A stretch of 64,000 nt of DNA, taken from assembly GCF_000764225.1 (NCBI RefSeq), contig NZ_JQED01000003.1, forward strand, positions 186,001 through 250,000, written 5' to 3'. This document shows positions 55,115-63,194 of the stretch, piece after piece (the stretch's first letter is position 1; each line of letters starts with the position of its first letter). The translations under genes were made by a program, and so were the position numbers. Source of the stretch: Colwellia psychrerythraea (GTDB lineage: Bacteria > Pseudomonadota > Gammaproteobacteria > Enterobacterales > Alteromonadaceae). The notes under the pieces were generated by a model. The model did no database searches. It saw nothing but the letters and a program-made list of their open reading frames with translations, and was not told the DNA's origin.

Positions 55115-55789
55115 ATGATGATAAAACCCCAATGGCAGCAGCTAATTGCTTGTGAAGCTAAACAGAGCTACTTTAAAAGTTTAATTAAGGAAGTGGCAAA
55201 ACAAAGGGCGTCCGATATTCCAATCTATCCTGCAGAGGATGATGTATTTAATGCTTTTAAACATATTGATATAGCTGAAACCAAAGTGGTTATCCTTGGA
55301 CAGGATCCTTATCACGGAAAAGATCAAGCTCACGGTTTAGCTTTTTCAGTGCAAAAGGGAATTAAAGTTCCACCATCACTGGTTAATATTTATAAAGAGT
55401 TGACGACCGATGTAGCGGGATTTGAAAGCCCAAAGCATGGCTGCTTAACATCTTGGGCAGAACAAGGAGTCTTACTGTTAAATACCGTATTAACTGTGCA
55501 GCAAGCAAACGCCCATTCTCATGCCAAATTAGGTTGGGAAACTTTTACTGAGCAGGTTATTAACGCCTTAAATGAACATAATCAAGGGTGTGTCTTTATA
55601 TTGTGGGGAGCCCATGCCCAAAAGAAAGGAAAAAACATAAACCAAGATAAACATCTTGTTTTAGCGGGACCACATCCCTCGCCACTGTCCGCTTATCGAG
55701 GTTTTTTTGGCTGCCAACATTTCTCTAAAACTAATGATTGGTTAGCTAAGCATGACCTTAAACAGATTGATTGGCTATTGCCTCAATAA
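55115..55789 (+). CDS. ung: Uracil-DNA glycosylase
   Basis: Ung removes uracil from DNA. The 224-residue protein has the catalytic water-activating motif [18 protein letters not shown] (in parts: GQDPYHG), LLLNTVLTV, and the C-terminal [13 protein letters not shown] loop with the catalytic histidine. It is a single gene behind the strong terminator; an AAAGG ribosome site precedes tandem ATG codons (55115 and 55118). Confidence 0.97.
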   Translation: MMIKPQWQQLIACEAKQSYFKSLIKEVAKQRASDIPIYPAEDDVFNAFKHIDIAETKVVILGQDPYHGKDQAHGLAFSVQKGIKVPPSLVNIYKELTTDVAGFESPKHGCLTSWAEQGVLLLNTVLTVQQANAHSHAKLGWETFTEQVINALNEHNQGCVFILWGAHAQKKGKNINQDKHLVLAGPHPSPLSAYRGFFGCQHFSKTNDWLAKHDLKQIDWLLPQ

Positions 55790-55986
55790 ATTATCGTTAA
55801 AGGTAATTGTAGGTATTGCCAATTAGGATTAAAAAGAAAGTAATCCCATCACCATTTAGTGGTTAAGAAAAGTTGTATCAAATCGATAACTTGCGACTGC
55901 TTTCAGTCATATTATTAGGTCAGAGTTGATAAATGTACCACGACATATAGGTGACACTTAACTGACAGCTGTTAAATATCAAGGTG

Positions 55987-56574
55987 TTAGGATTTTAAAA
56001 TGTTAAAATGAATAATCATTTCTGCTGCTTCACAATGACAATCATGGCCACATAAAATACAGTTATAGCCTTGTTTGCTCTCTTCGTTCCACTTATCTGG
56101 ATGAGACTTTATTAATTTTCCGCCACATTTACTGAAATAGGCTACAGCACTATTATTCGGACTTTGCTTCCATAAATGGCTTATACCCGCTTGAGCGCCT
56201 TGTTGTTGTGCTGCTTTAATGGCATGTTGTAATAGTTGTTTGCCAATGCCTAATCCACGGTACTTCTCATCAACAGTATTACATTTAAAGTAACAACACT
56301 TATGGCTATCTACTTGCCATAATTCTGGGCTACACCATTGATCGATTTGCCATTGCTTGGCTGAATAAGTACTACGAAAGCCAACAAGCTGATCATCGAG
56401 CAAAGCAACATAGCTACAATTAATATCATTCACTATTCCTTTATTGGTCCACTCAACAACTTTCTTTTTATCTAAATAACCATCGCCATGAACTGAATTC
56501 GCGAGTTTAATAACTTGTGAATAGAATTCTGCGGTTAGCGGTAAATATTTAATTGTATCTTTTTTTAGTTTCAT
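55987..56574 (-). CDS. GNAT acetyltransferase with a cysteine-rich C-terminus
   Basis: A 195-residue N-acetyltransferase. The acetyl-CoA motif is YRGLGIGKQLLQHA near 107-120, preceded by the YFKCNTVDEKY strand. Unusual is the tail, CILCGHDCHCEAAEM near 173-187, with four cysteines and two histidines in a pattern that could bind zinc. The substrate is unknown. The gene is on the minus strand, 97 bases downstream of the dehydrogenase gene and likely co-transcribed with it. Confidence 0.8.
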   Translation of the reverse strand: MKLKKDTIKYLPLTAEFYSQVIKLANSVHGDGYLDKKKVVEWTNKGIVNDINCSYVALLDDQLVGFRSTYSAKQWQIDQWCSPELWQVDSHKCCYFKCNTVDEKYRGLGIGKQLLQHAIKAAQQQGAQAGISHLWKQSPNNSAVAYFSKCGGKLIKSHPDKWNEESKQGYNCILCGHDCHCEAAEMIIHFNILKS

Positions 56575-56670
56575 GCTTTGTTACGCAAATGGTTTATCCC
56601 AAGGTTAAGATAACAAAGCTGTAAGTAACTTGCAGTGAAATTTACTTATTCCTTTTTAGGGGGAGTTAAT

Positions 56671-57624
56671 TTACGCTAAGCGATTTAATCTTTTACCTTG
56701 GGCAAAAGCCAAAATATTTTGGCTGAGCAACGCAATTAAACGCTGTTGAGCTTCTTGGCTAGCCCAAGCGATATGCGCAGTCACTTTTAGGTTGCTTAAT
56801 TGGTTATGAAGTAATATGTGATCCGCAGAAGGTGGCTCTTGTGTTAATACATCTAAAATTGCATAGGCAATTTCCTTCGTTTTTAATGCGGTCAAAAGTG
56901 CTGGCTCATCAATCAATGCACCGCGAGCTGTATTGACTAATACGGCGGTATTTTTCATGCAAGATAATACGCTTTCATTAATCAAGTTTTGAGTGTCAGA
57001 TGTTTGAGGGCAATGTAAACTGATAATATCGGCTTCTTTTATAACTTGTTCAAAAGAAACTCGATCTGGACGAATAGCGCTTGCTTGATGGCGTTCACTA
57101 ATGATTACTTTCATATTAAAAGCTTGTGCGATATTAGCAACTGCTTTACCTAAACTCCCGTAACCGATAATACCGAGTGTTTTTCCTGCTAGCTCGCTAA
57201 TGCTATTGCCGTGGTAGCAAAACGTATCATTACTTGACCATAAACCTTGTTCCGTATTGCTATTATGATGACTTGTTTGTTGATAATATTCGAGTAATTG
57301 AGCAAAAACATATTGCGCAACAGATAAGCCTGCATAACCACTTACATTGGTTACGGCAATATTTAAATGACTTGCTGCATCAATATCGACATTGTTATAA
57401 CCCGTTGCACTAATACAAATGAGCTTTACGTGTGGCAAAGCTGATAACATTTCTGCTGTTAACTGTACTTTATTAGTAATAATTATATCTGCATTGTGGC
57501 AGCGTGATATTACCTCGGTAGGCGATGTATTGGTATAACAAACTAACTGAGTTACTTGCTGTTCAATCGCTGTAAAATCGATGGTAGAACTGAAGGTTTG
57601 TTTATCTAAAAAAACAGCGTTCAT
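56671..57624 (-). CDS. D-2-hydroxyacid dehydrogenase
   Basis: A 317-residue NAD-dependent D-isomer 2-hydroxyacid dehydrogenase. The nucleotide motif LGIIGYGSLGKAVA lies at about 168-181, the catalytic Arg in NTARGALID near 236, Glu in LDVLTQEPP near 264, and His in AHIAWAS near 283. These fit glycerate/hydroxypyruvate-type enzymes, but substrate cannot be fixed. It starts close to repeat copy C on the right. Confidence 0.9.
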   Translation of the reverse strand: MNAVFLDKQTFSSTIDFTAIEQQVTQLVCYTNTSPTEVISRCHNADIIITNKVQLTAEMLSALPHVKLICISATGYNNVDIDAASHLNIAVTNVSGYAGLSVAQYVFAQLLEYYQQTSHHNSNTEQGLWSSNDTFCYHGNSISELAGKTLGIIGYGSLGKAVANIAQAFNMKVIISERHQASAIRPDRVSFEQVIKEADIISLHCPQTSDTQNLINESVLSCMKNTAVLVNTARGALIDEPALLTALKTKEIAYAILDVLTQEPPSADHILLHNQLSNLKVTAHIAWASQEAQQRLIALLSQNILAFAQGKRLNRLA

Positions 57625-57663
57625 AGTGTTGACCTTTTTATATATTGGGTTGCTTTATCACTT

Positions 57664-57888
57664 ATACCAATTCCATTAAATTTATTCCCACCTCAGAGCT
57701 AAGTCAGAAAAGCTATAACAAATTTGTGCAGTTATTGCTTTTCTGACAAGCTCCCAAGGGCGAGTTTAAAAGGCTTACATACAGTGTTATTGATTTTGAC
57801 AAGGGAATAACCATTCTCTTCAATCAATGCCTTGTCTCTAAGCCTTTTAATTCTCGCTGAGTGGGAAATAACTTAATGGACTTGGTAT
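57664..57888. repeat. MITE-like element, copy C
   Basis: The 225-base element has terminal inverted repeats of about 27 bases (left ATACCAATTCCATTAA, right complement ATACCAAGTCCATTAA, then TTATT and CCCA). An internal hairpin at 57703-57747 has 17-base arms with a single mismatch (GTCAGAAAAGC) around an 11-base loop. The right part (GTTATTGATTTTGACAAG, TTCTCTTCAATCAATG, CTAAGCCTTTTAATTCTCGC) is the core shared with copies A and B. Confidence 0.82.
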
Positions 57889-57901
57889 TATTTCGCTAGT
57901 T

Positions 57902-57939
57902 AAAAAAAAGCTAGGGAGTTATATGAAACTTCCTAGCTT
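57902..57939 (-). terminator. Terminator downstream of nnrS
   Basis: A 13-base stem (57908-57920 with 57927-57939, one G-T pair) is followed on the minus strand by a run of eight T. It ends the nnrS transcript right beside repeat copy C. Confidence 0.9.
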
Positions 57940-57984
57940 ATTATTCTATATTTGTACCAGCACGAAGACCTAGTTTAAGATACT

Positions 57985-59190
57985 CTAGCCAGGTCGACCA
58001 TCTTTTCTTGCTTTTAATAACATAGGCCCGTAGCCAGCAATAAAGATAACAAAAGCGATAACCCAAAAACCGCCACTGATATCAATAAATAATAATGTCT
58101 TGTCGGGGAAGGCCCAAGGGCCAAAAGCACGTACTAGCGCTGCCAAGTTTATTAATACAAAGGCAATTGACATTGATTTTGGTGGCGTTAATGGGCGACC
58201 AGTATGACCTAAGGAAACACGTGAAATCATGGCTAAAATTAATCCACCGATACCGCCAACAGTTAATAAGTGCCAGACATGATTACTTGGCACTTCTGGA
58301 ATTAAATAACTTGCGCCAAGCACAAATAGACCAAAACAGATAAACTTCATTGCTCCGTGAAGTGACCATAAAAGAGGTACATGCAAAGTGATCCAAGGAC
58401 GCCATCTCACCCAACGCATTGTTTGAAATATACTGGCAACGATAAGCAATATGCCAAAGAATGTCGCCGAAAAGCCAACGATAGGCTGTAATAACAGACT
58501 AAACATGGCAATAGCTAAACTACCATTGGCTGCTTTATCTAACCATGGAAGTGGTGCTGCTTTTGCGGTTTTAGTACCATTGGCTGTAAACATAGGAGCA
58601 ACTCGACCAGCCATTACAGACATTAAAAAGGTCACTAACATAACCCCAGCATAACCCGAATAAACGCTGTTAAAGGTTTCAGGGTAGTGTATTGCTAAAT
58701 TCATTTCTAAATTAGCGATAGTGAATAAAGCGAGCAGGGGAACGAAGAACAAATTACGGTATTGCTTCATCGCAATAATAGGTTTTGCTAAGACATAGGC
58801 AACCGCAGGCAAAAAAAGTAAGTCAATTAGGCTCGTTAGTGTTGAGCCAAGCAAATCAGGTACTATTAGCAAAAGTCGACCCGCTAGCCAAAGTATGAAT
58901 AAAGCGAGCAATGTAGTGCCTTGAGCACCTCTTACCCCCGTCCAATTTTGCACGGCGGTTAATAAGAACCCTGCAATGATTGCGCCGCCAAAGCCAAATA
59001 CCATTTCATGGATATGCCACCAATAACCGCCACCTAATGGAGATAAGCCTATTGTTCCTTTATATATTAAAAGCCAAAGGGCAATAGCTAAAACACTAAA
59101 TAAGGCTCCGCTTAGAAAGAAGGGTCTAAAACCTAAGCGTAATAGCGGTGGGATCTTTTGTTCTGTTTTTAAATCGGTGATTTGCATCAT
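57985..59190 (-). CDS. nnrS: NnrS family haem- and copper-containing membrane protein
   Basis: NnrS proteins are inner-membrane proteins linked to nitric oxide stress in denitrifiers and related bacteria. The 401-residue protein has about 12 membrane spans and the family patterns LRLGFRPFFLSGALF at the start, WWHIHEMVFGFGGAIIAGFLLTAVQNW near 58-84 (in parts), and HVWHLLTVGGIGGLILAMISRVSLGHTGR near 300-328 (in parts), containing the conserved histidines. No NO reductase gene is in the window. A strong terminator follows; the start region contains three closely spaced ATG codons. Confidence 0.92.
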   Translation of the reverse strand: MMQITDLKTEQKIPPLLRLGFRPFFLSGALFSVLAIALWLLIYKGTIGLSPLGGGYWWHIHEMVFGFGGAIIAGFLLTAVQNWTGVRGAQGTTLLALFILWLAGRLLLIVPDLLGSTLTSLIDLLFLPAVAYVLAKPIIAMKQYRNLFFVPLLALFTIANLEMNLAIHYPETFNSVYSGYAGVMLVTFLMSVMAGRVAPMFTANGTKTAKAAPLPWLDKAANGSLAIAMFSLLLQPIVGFSATFFGILLIVASIFQTMRWVRWRPWITLHVPLLWSLHGAMKFICFGLFVLGASYLIPEVPSNHVWHLLTVGGIGGLILAMISRVSLGHTGRPLTPPKSMSIAFVLINLAALVRAFGPWAFPDKTLLFIDISGGFWVIAFVIFIAGYGPMLLKARKDGRPG

Positions 59191-59365
59191 TTTCGTGCCT
59201 TGTATACATCTAAGATAATTACGACATCATTGTTAAGAATGATTGTAATAAATAGTCAGTAGTGATGTCCGAAATAGATCAAGGTATAGTAAAAAATATT
59301 GTCGAGTAAACGAAAATAGTTAGGCTAGCAGCTATTGATAGCCTAACCAATAAACCAGGAAGTCA

Positions 59366-59695
59366 TTATTGTTGAACAAATGTCTTAACTTGACTGACAG
59401 AAGCGGCGCCAACTTTCGTAGCCATTAACTCGCCATTATTCATTAACAATAATGTTGGGATTCCACGAATACCAAACTTAGCCATTAATTCCTGGCTGTT
59501 ATCCGCGTTGATTTTGACGACTTTAATATCTTCATGTTCGAGTGCTATTTGCTCTACAACAGGTGCGAGCATTTTACATGGTGCGCACCATGGTGCATAA
59601 AAATCTATTAATACCTTACCTGAAGATTGCTCTACTTCTTGTGAAAATTGCTCCGCTAAGATTTCTTTAACCTTAATCAATGTTTCTGTGCTCAT
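59366..59695 (-). CDS. trxA: Thioredoxin
   Basis: A 109-residue cytoplasmic thioredoxin with the active site APWCAPCK (C37, C40), D30 (VLIDFYAPW) and the cis-proline GIPTLL. CAPC, not the usual CGPC, is seen in some secondary thioredoxins. I choose the ATG at 59695, preceded by AAGGTGGAGA; a GTG four codons upstream overlaps that ribosome site. It is divergent from a LysR regulator, which might control it. Whether this is the main thioredoxin cannot be told here. Confidence 0.93.
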   Translation of the reverse strand: MSTETLIKVKEILAEQFSQEVEQSSGKVLIDFYAPWCAPCKMLAPVVEQIALEHEDIKVVKINADNSQELMAKFGIRGIPTLLLMNNGELMATKVGAASVSQVKTFVQQ

Positions 59696-59858
59696 GATGT
59701 TCTCCACCTTGTTGTTTGTTGAGTTAATGTTGATCGAATACTTGGTAAAAGATCGTTGATTACTTGCTAACTAAATTGTATTCACAAGCGGTTCTCGTCG
59801 GTGATTAGTTAGAAACTGCAGTGTACTGAAGTTGCAATTGCATTATTAGACGTGTTTA

Positions 59859-60824
59859 ATGAGATTCATTGTTCTAAAAATGAAACAATCAAAAGGAAAT
59901 AGCAAATTGAGTAATTTAGATGACTTGCATTTGTTTGTTAGTTTAGTGGAAGCGGGATCTTTTACCGCAGCTGCAAAAGATCTAGGTATAGCAAAATCGA
60001 AGTTAAGCCGACGTTTAGTATTGTTAGAAAAAAAGCTTGGCTGTGAACTTCTTTTACGCACAACCCGAAAGCAAGAGCTTACTGATAGCGGTCGATTACT
60101 TTTTTGTGCTAGTAAAGAGCACATAGATGCACTGGCTAAGGTAGAAGAGGAGCTTTCCTCATCACTGCATCAACCACAAGGTAAGTTGAATATATTATTA
60201 CCTCTTGAGTTTTTTAATCAAATTATAAGTACGTTGATTGGCGACTTTTTAACTCGATATCCTAAAATTCATTTACATTGTCAACATTACTCAGGATCAG
60301 TACCTGAATTTGATCCCAAGTTTGATCTTTGTTTTGTTTTACACGAACAAACGTTACCAACAACAAACTGGATCGCTAAAGAACTACTGAGTTTTCCACA
60401 GTCGATTTATTATTCACCGAGCAAGTTGTCGGGAATAGAAGGCAACTTGCTTCAAGAGCAAGCTTTTAAGCCAGAGCATCTGAATAAACATGACTGCATA
60501 CAAGATGAGGAAGGTCAGCCATGGCACTTTCGTCATGGCGATAACATTGAGCAAGTTAATGTTAACGGCAGAGTGGTTTTATCTAGTCCAGAAATGCGTC
60601 TACGTGCGGCTGAACAGGGCTTAGGACTGTGTAAGTTACCTGATTATGTGTTAAAAAATAGTGTTTTAAAAAGTAGTTCACCTGCGCAATCCCTTCAACG
60701 ACTATCTTTAAGTCATGAGAGTGTTGCTCAGCGCCTAAGTGTGCTTTACCAAAGCCGTCATGTTGCCAGTAAAACCAGAACATTTTTAGATTATTTTCAA
60801 AGCAATGTTGGGCAATTACTATGA
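59859..60824 (+). CDS. LysR-type transcriptional regulator
   Basis: A 321-residue LysR-family regulator with a winged helix-turn-helix at about 18-75 (LDDLHLFVSLVEAGSFTAAAKDLGIAKSKLSRR, in parts) and a C-terminal periplasmic-binding-like effector domain. It is of the subclass with LVLLEKKLGCELLLRTTRK. The start may be the ATG at 59859 or at 59880 (MKQSKGNSKLSNLDDL). It is divergent from trxA, so it may regulate that gene, but no operator could be identified. Confidence 0.9.
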   Translation: MRFIVLKMKQSKGNSKLSNLDDLHLFVSLVEAGSFTAAAKDLGIAKSKLSRRLVLLEKKLGCELLLRTTRKQELTDSGRLLFCASKEHIDALAKVEEELSSSLHQPQGKLNILLPLEFFNQIISTLIGDFLTRYPKIHLHCQHYSGSVPEFDPKFDLCFVLHEQTLPTTNWIAKELLSFPQSIYYSPSKLSGIEGNLLQEQAFKPEHLNKHDCIQDEEGQPWHFRHGDNIEQVNVNGRVVLSSPEMRLRAAEQGLGLCKLPDYVLKNSVLKSSSPAQSLQRLSLSHESVAQRLSVLYQSRHVASKTRTFLDYFQSNVGQLL

Positions 60825-60914
60825 TGCTGAATGCTTATAAATGCAATTTTGCCACAGACACTAACGATTGCTATGATGTGGCATCTTTTTATTAACGAAT
60901 AAATATTGAACTTT

Positions 60915-61589
60915 ATGTCAGTACCATCACTTGAACGAATTACCGTAGAGCCTGAAAATCCAGCAACTTCCTGTGTTATTTGGTTGCATGGTTTGGGAGA
61001 CTCGGGCGCAGGCTTTGCACCTATTGTCCCTATATTTTCTTTACCAGAAAATCACGGTATACGCTTTATCTTCCCTCATGCACCTGAGCAGGCGGTAACC
61101 ATTAACCAAGGTTACGTTATGCGGTCTTGGTATGATATCAAAAGTCTAGATTTACATAAGCGTGCTGATATGGGCGGTGTTTTAGCCTCAGAAGAAAAAA
61201 TACAGGCGTTAATTCAAGAGCAGATTGATTCGGGTATCGCAGCTAAAAATATCGTCTTGGCTGGTTTTAGCCAAGGTGGTGTTTTAAGTTTATTTACCGG
61301 TTTGCGTTTTGGGCAAAGCTTGGCCGGCATCTTGGCTTTATCTTGTTATTTACCTACGTCAGACTCATTACCAGCAAACTGTCATCATGCTAATGCAGCA
61401 ACGCCCATTTTACAAAACCATGGTGAGCGAGATGATGTGGTGCCAATGAGTGCAGGGAAAATGGCAAATAGCTTATTAACAGCTGCTGACTATGATGTGA
61501 CGTGGAAAAATTACCCTATGGATCATTCAGTGTTACCAGATCAGCTAAGAGATATTTCAGCTTGGTTACAAGCTAGGTTACTTAATTAG
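60915..61589 (+). CDS. Carboxylesterase/phospholipase-like alpha/beta hydrolase (YpfH type)
   Basis: A 224-residue hydrolase of the carboxylesterase 2/phospholipase family. The nucleophile elbow is GFSQGG, the catalytic aspartate is in HGERDDVVP and the histidine in MDHSV; an IWLHGLGDSGAGF oxyanion region lies near the start. I choose the ATG at 60915; a TTG three codons earlier is less likely. It follows the LysR gene on the same strand by 90 bases. Its substrate is unknown. Confidence 0.9.
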   Translation: MSVPSLERITVEPENPATSCVIWLHGLGDSGAGFAPIVPIFSLPENHGIRFIFPHAPEQAVTINQGYVMRSWYDIKSLDLHKRADMGGVLASEEKIQALIQEQIDSGIAAKNIVLAGFSQGGVLSLFTGLRFGQSLAGILALSCYLPTSDSLPANCHHANAATPILQNHGERDDVVPMSAGKMANSLLTAADYDVTWKNYPMDHSVLPDQLRDISAWLQARLLN

Positions 61590-61596
61590 TCATCAA

Positions 61597-61624
61597 AGCC
61601 CCATTTTGTGAGCGAAATGGGGCT
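61597..61624 (+). terminator. Terminator after the esterase gene
   Basis: AGCCCCATTT and AAATGGGGCT form a 10-bp stem around an 8-base loop. The following bases are AT-rich but lack a continuous T-run; a T5 stretch comes 10 bases later. Confidence 0.7.
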
Positions 61625-61685
61625 AATTATTGCTTTTTATACAGGTTGGTATCAGTTATTGCCACATAAAAATTGGGGATGGTGA

Positions 61686-62603
61686 ATGGATAGGGTAAGG
61701 AAAAGAAGCGGAGTGGATAATACGATAAAGGCAACAATAAAAATTAGGCCTGAGAATGGTTGGTTCAACCGCCAATATTTTACTGTTGCTAACGTGCTAA
61801 AAATCATAACTTTCTTAATACTATGCTTATTTATCTATAAAAAGTCTACTCAGTCTAAACAAGAAAATGATGACAGTTTATTCTACCTAGCTAATCCTAA
61901 AGTAGATGATATATACTTTTTAGACTTCAGAATCCTTAGTGATAACCTCAGGCCAAATGAAAAATATAGAATCGCGAAAGTAGTCGATATCACCGGCGAT
62001 GTGGTTACCCTACTTTATGGCAATATATTTTATCTTCGCCAGCAGGCACTAAAAGACAGCATTCGTTATGGTCAGCTAAGATACAAAGATTACTTTGAGT
62101 CTAAACGCTATGATTTAACGTTAACGCAGCTCAAGACAATGCATGACACTAGTGCAATTTATATGATTAAAAGACCGGATAACAATATGTTGTTTGGTAA
62201 TTATATAAATAATCCTGAAACAGAGTTAAGTACTAACTTGTATATTCCTGGTAAGCGTGAAAACCTGGCAGGTCTTAGTTTGCTTAAATCAGACTATCTA
62301 GAAAATAATCTGCAACAAGCCTTTGAGCGTTTTAGTGCTTCCGCTCAGTTAGGCTTTGCTCCAGGACAAGTAAACTTAGCCCAAATGTACTTGAACGGTG
62401 AATATATTGACAAGGATCTCAGTCAAGCTTTGTATTGGTTTAATCAAGCAGCACTTCAAAGTGATAAGTCAGGCGTACTTAAATACGTGATTGTCTGTCG
62501 ACAAGTGGAATATTGCCAAGAGGCTGACTTTTTTCAAGCGTTGTTTGATGCTGGCGTGAATATAAAAGTGAGAGAAATTGACTTTACTTTATCGGCCAAT
62601 TAA
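61686..62603 (+). CDS. Single-span membrane protein with Sel1-like repeats
   Basis: A 305-residue protein with one membrane span at about 38-52 (VLKIITFLILCLFIYK) after a basic cytoplasmic N-terminus, then an extended region and Sel1-like repeats at about 205-275 (FERFSASAQLGFAPGQVNLAQMYLNG and a second LSQALYWFNQAALQ, in parts). Sel1 repeats are usually protein-interaction modules. No further assignment. Ribosome site GGGGATGG precedes the ATG. It is followed by a hairpin and a long gap. Confidence 0.75.
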   Translation: MDRVRKRSGVDNTIKATIKIRPENGWFNRQYFTVANVLKIITFLILCLFIYKKSTQSKQENDDSLFYLANPKVDDIYFLDFRILSDNLRPNEKYRIAKVVDITGDVVTLLYGNIFYLRQQALKDSIRYGQLRYKDYFESKRYDLTLTQLKTMHDTSAIYMIKRPDNNMLFGNYINNPETELSTNLYIPGKRENLAGLSLLKSDYLENNLQQAFERFSASAQLGFAPGQVNLAQMYLNGEYIDKDLSQALYWFNQAALQSDKSGVLKYVIVCRQVEYCQEADFFQALFDAGVNIKVREIDFTLSAN

Positions 62604-62625
62604 ACAGGTTAATTTGTGCAGTCTA

Positions 62626-62653
62626 GGTGGACTAATCGCCCGTAGTCTACCTG
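62626..62653 (+). terminator. Hairpin after the Sel1-repeat gene
   Basis: AGGTGGACTA pairs with TAGTCTACCT (one G-T) around an 8-base loop. The downstream sequence is only mildly T-rich. Confidence 0.5.
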
Positions 62654-63091
62654 CATTTATTGATAAGCTACTGCTTGTAGAATTAAGGCTAAGGCTCACC
62701 TTGAGTTAAGCAAACTAGTTCAAGTCGTGGTGGTATTCGGTTTTATTACTCGGTCTACGATTTCATTAGTGTTAGACAGCAGGAGATTAGTGTCTAACTC
62801 AGTACTCATTCTTTTTTCCGCTTTGTATGTACCTTTAGTAACAATAGTTACGCAAAAAATAATCCAGTAAACTTATTGAAATAGCAAAGATTAAATTTAT
62901 TGAAGCAACTGTGAACTCAATAGTGCGTTTTTTCCTAATTTTCTAAAGTTTTTATTTTACGTTTATCTGTAGGTAGTTATTCAATAAAACTGCATAACCA
63001 TATATAATTCAGGTTAAGATGAAATAGCTGTCATAAATCCAATAATTTATCATCATGACATGGTGCTCTTTCATAATAATCTTGATGTTTG

Positions 63092-63123
63092 AATCAAACA
63101 ATCAAACAATCAAACAATCGAAC
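63092..63123. repeat. Four tandem 8-bp units upstream of the TonB-dependent receptor
   Basis: AATCAAAC occurs three times in a row, then AATCGAAC. The first unit also pairs with a preceding GTTTGA to make a 13-base near-palindrome. The block ends 71 bases before the receptor start. Confidence 0.8.
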
Positions 63124-63194
63124 AATAAAATAGTGAAATAACTAACGTAATAAGTGGCTATAAGCCACACATATAAAATTTCGGAATAGACCAC

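Larger units (their letters stand above)
62604..63194. other. Long intergenic region before a TonB-dependent receptor
   Basis: These 591 bases contain a hairpin near the left end, a short tandem repeat near 63092 and otherwise AT-rich sequence; no gene or RNA was recognised. The promoter of the TonB-dependent receptor must lie here; I did not find a clear Fur box. Confidence 0.45.

Noticed and set aside
54916..55116. 66-residue minus-strand frame covering repeat copy B
   Set aside because: Spans the inverted repeat and terminator; matching frames do not persist in copies A and C.
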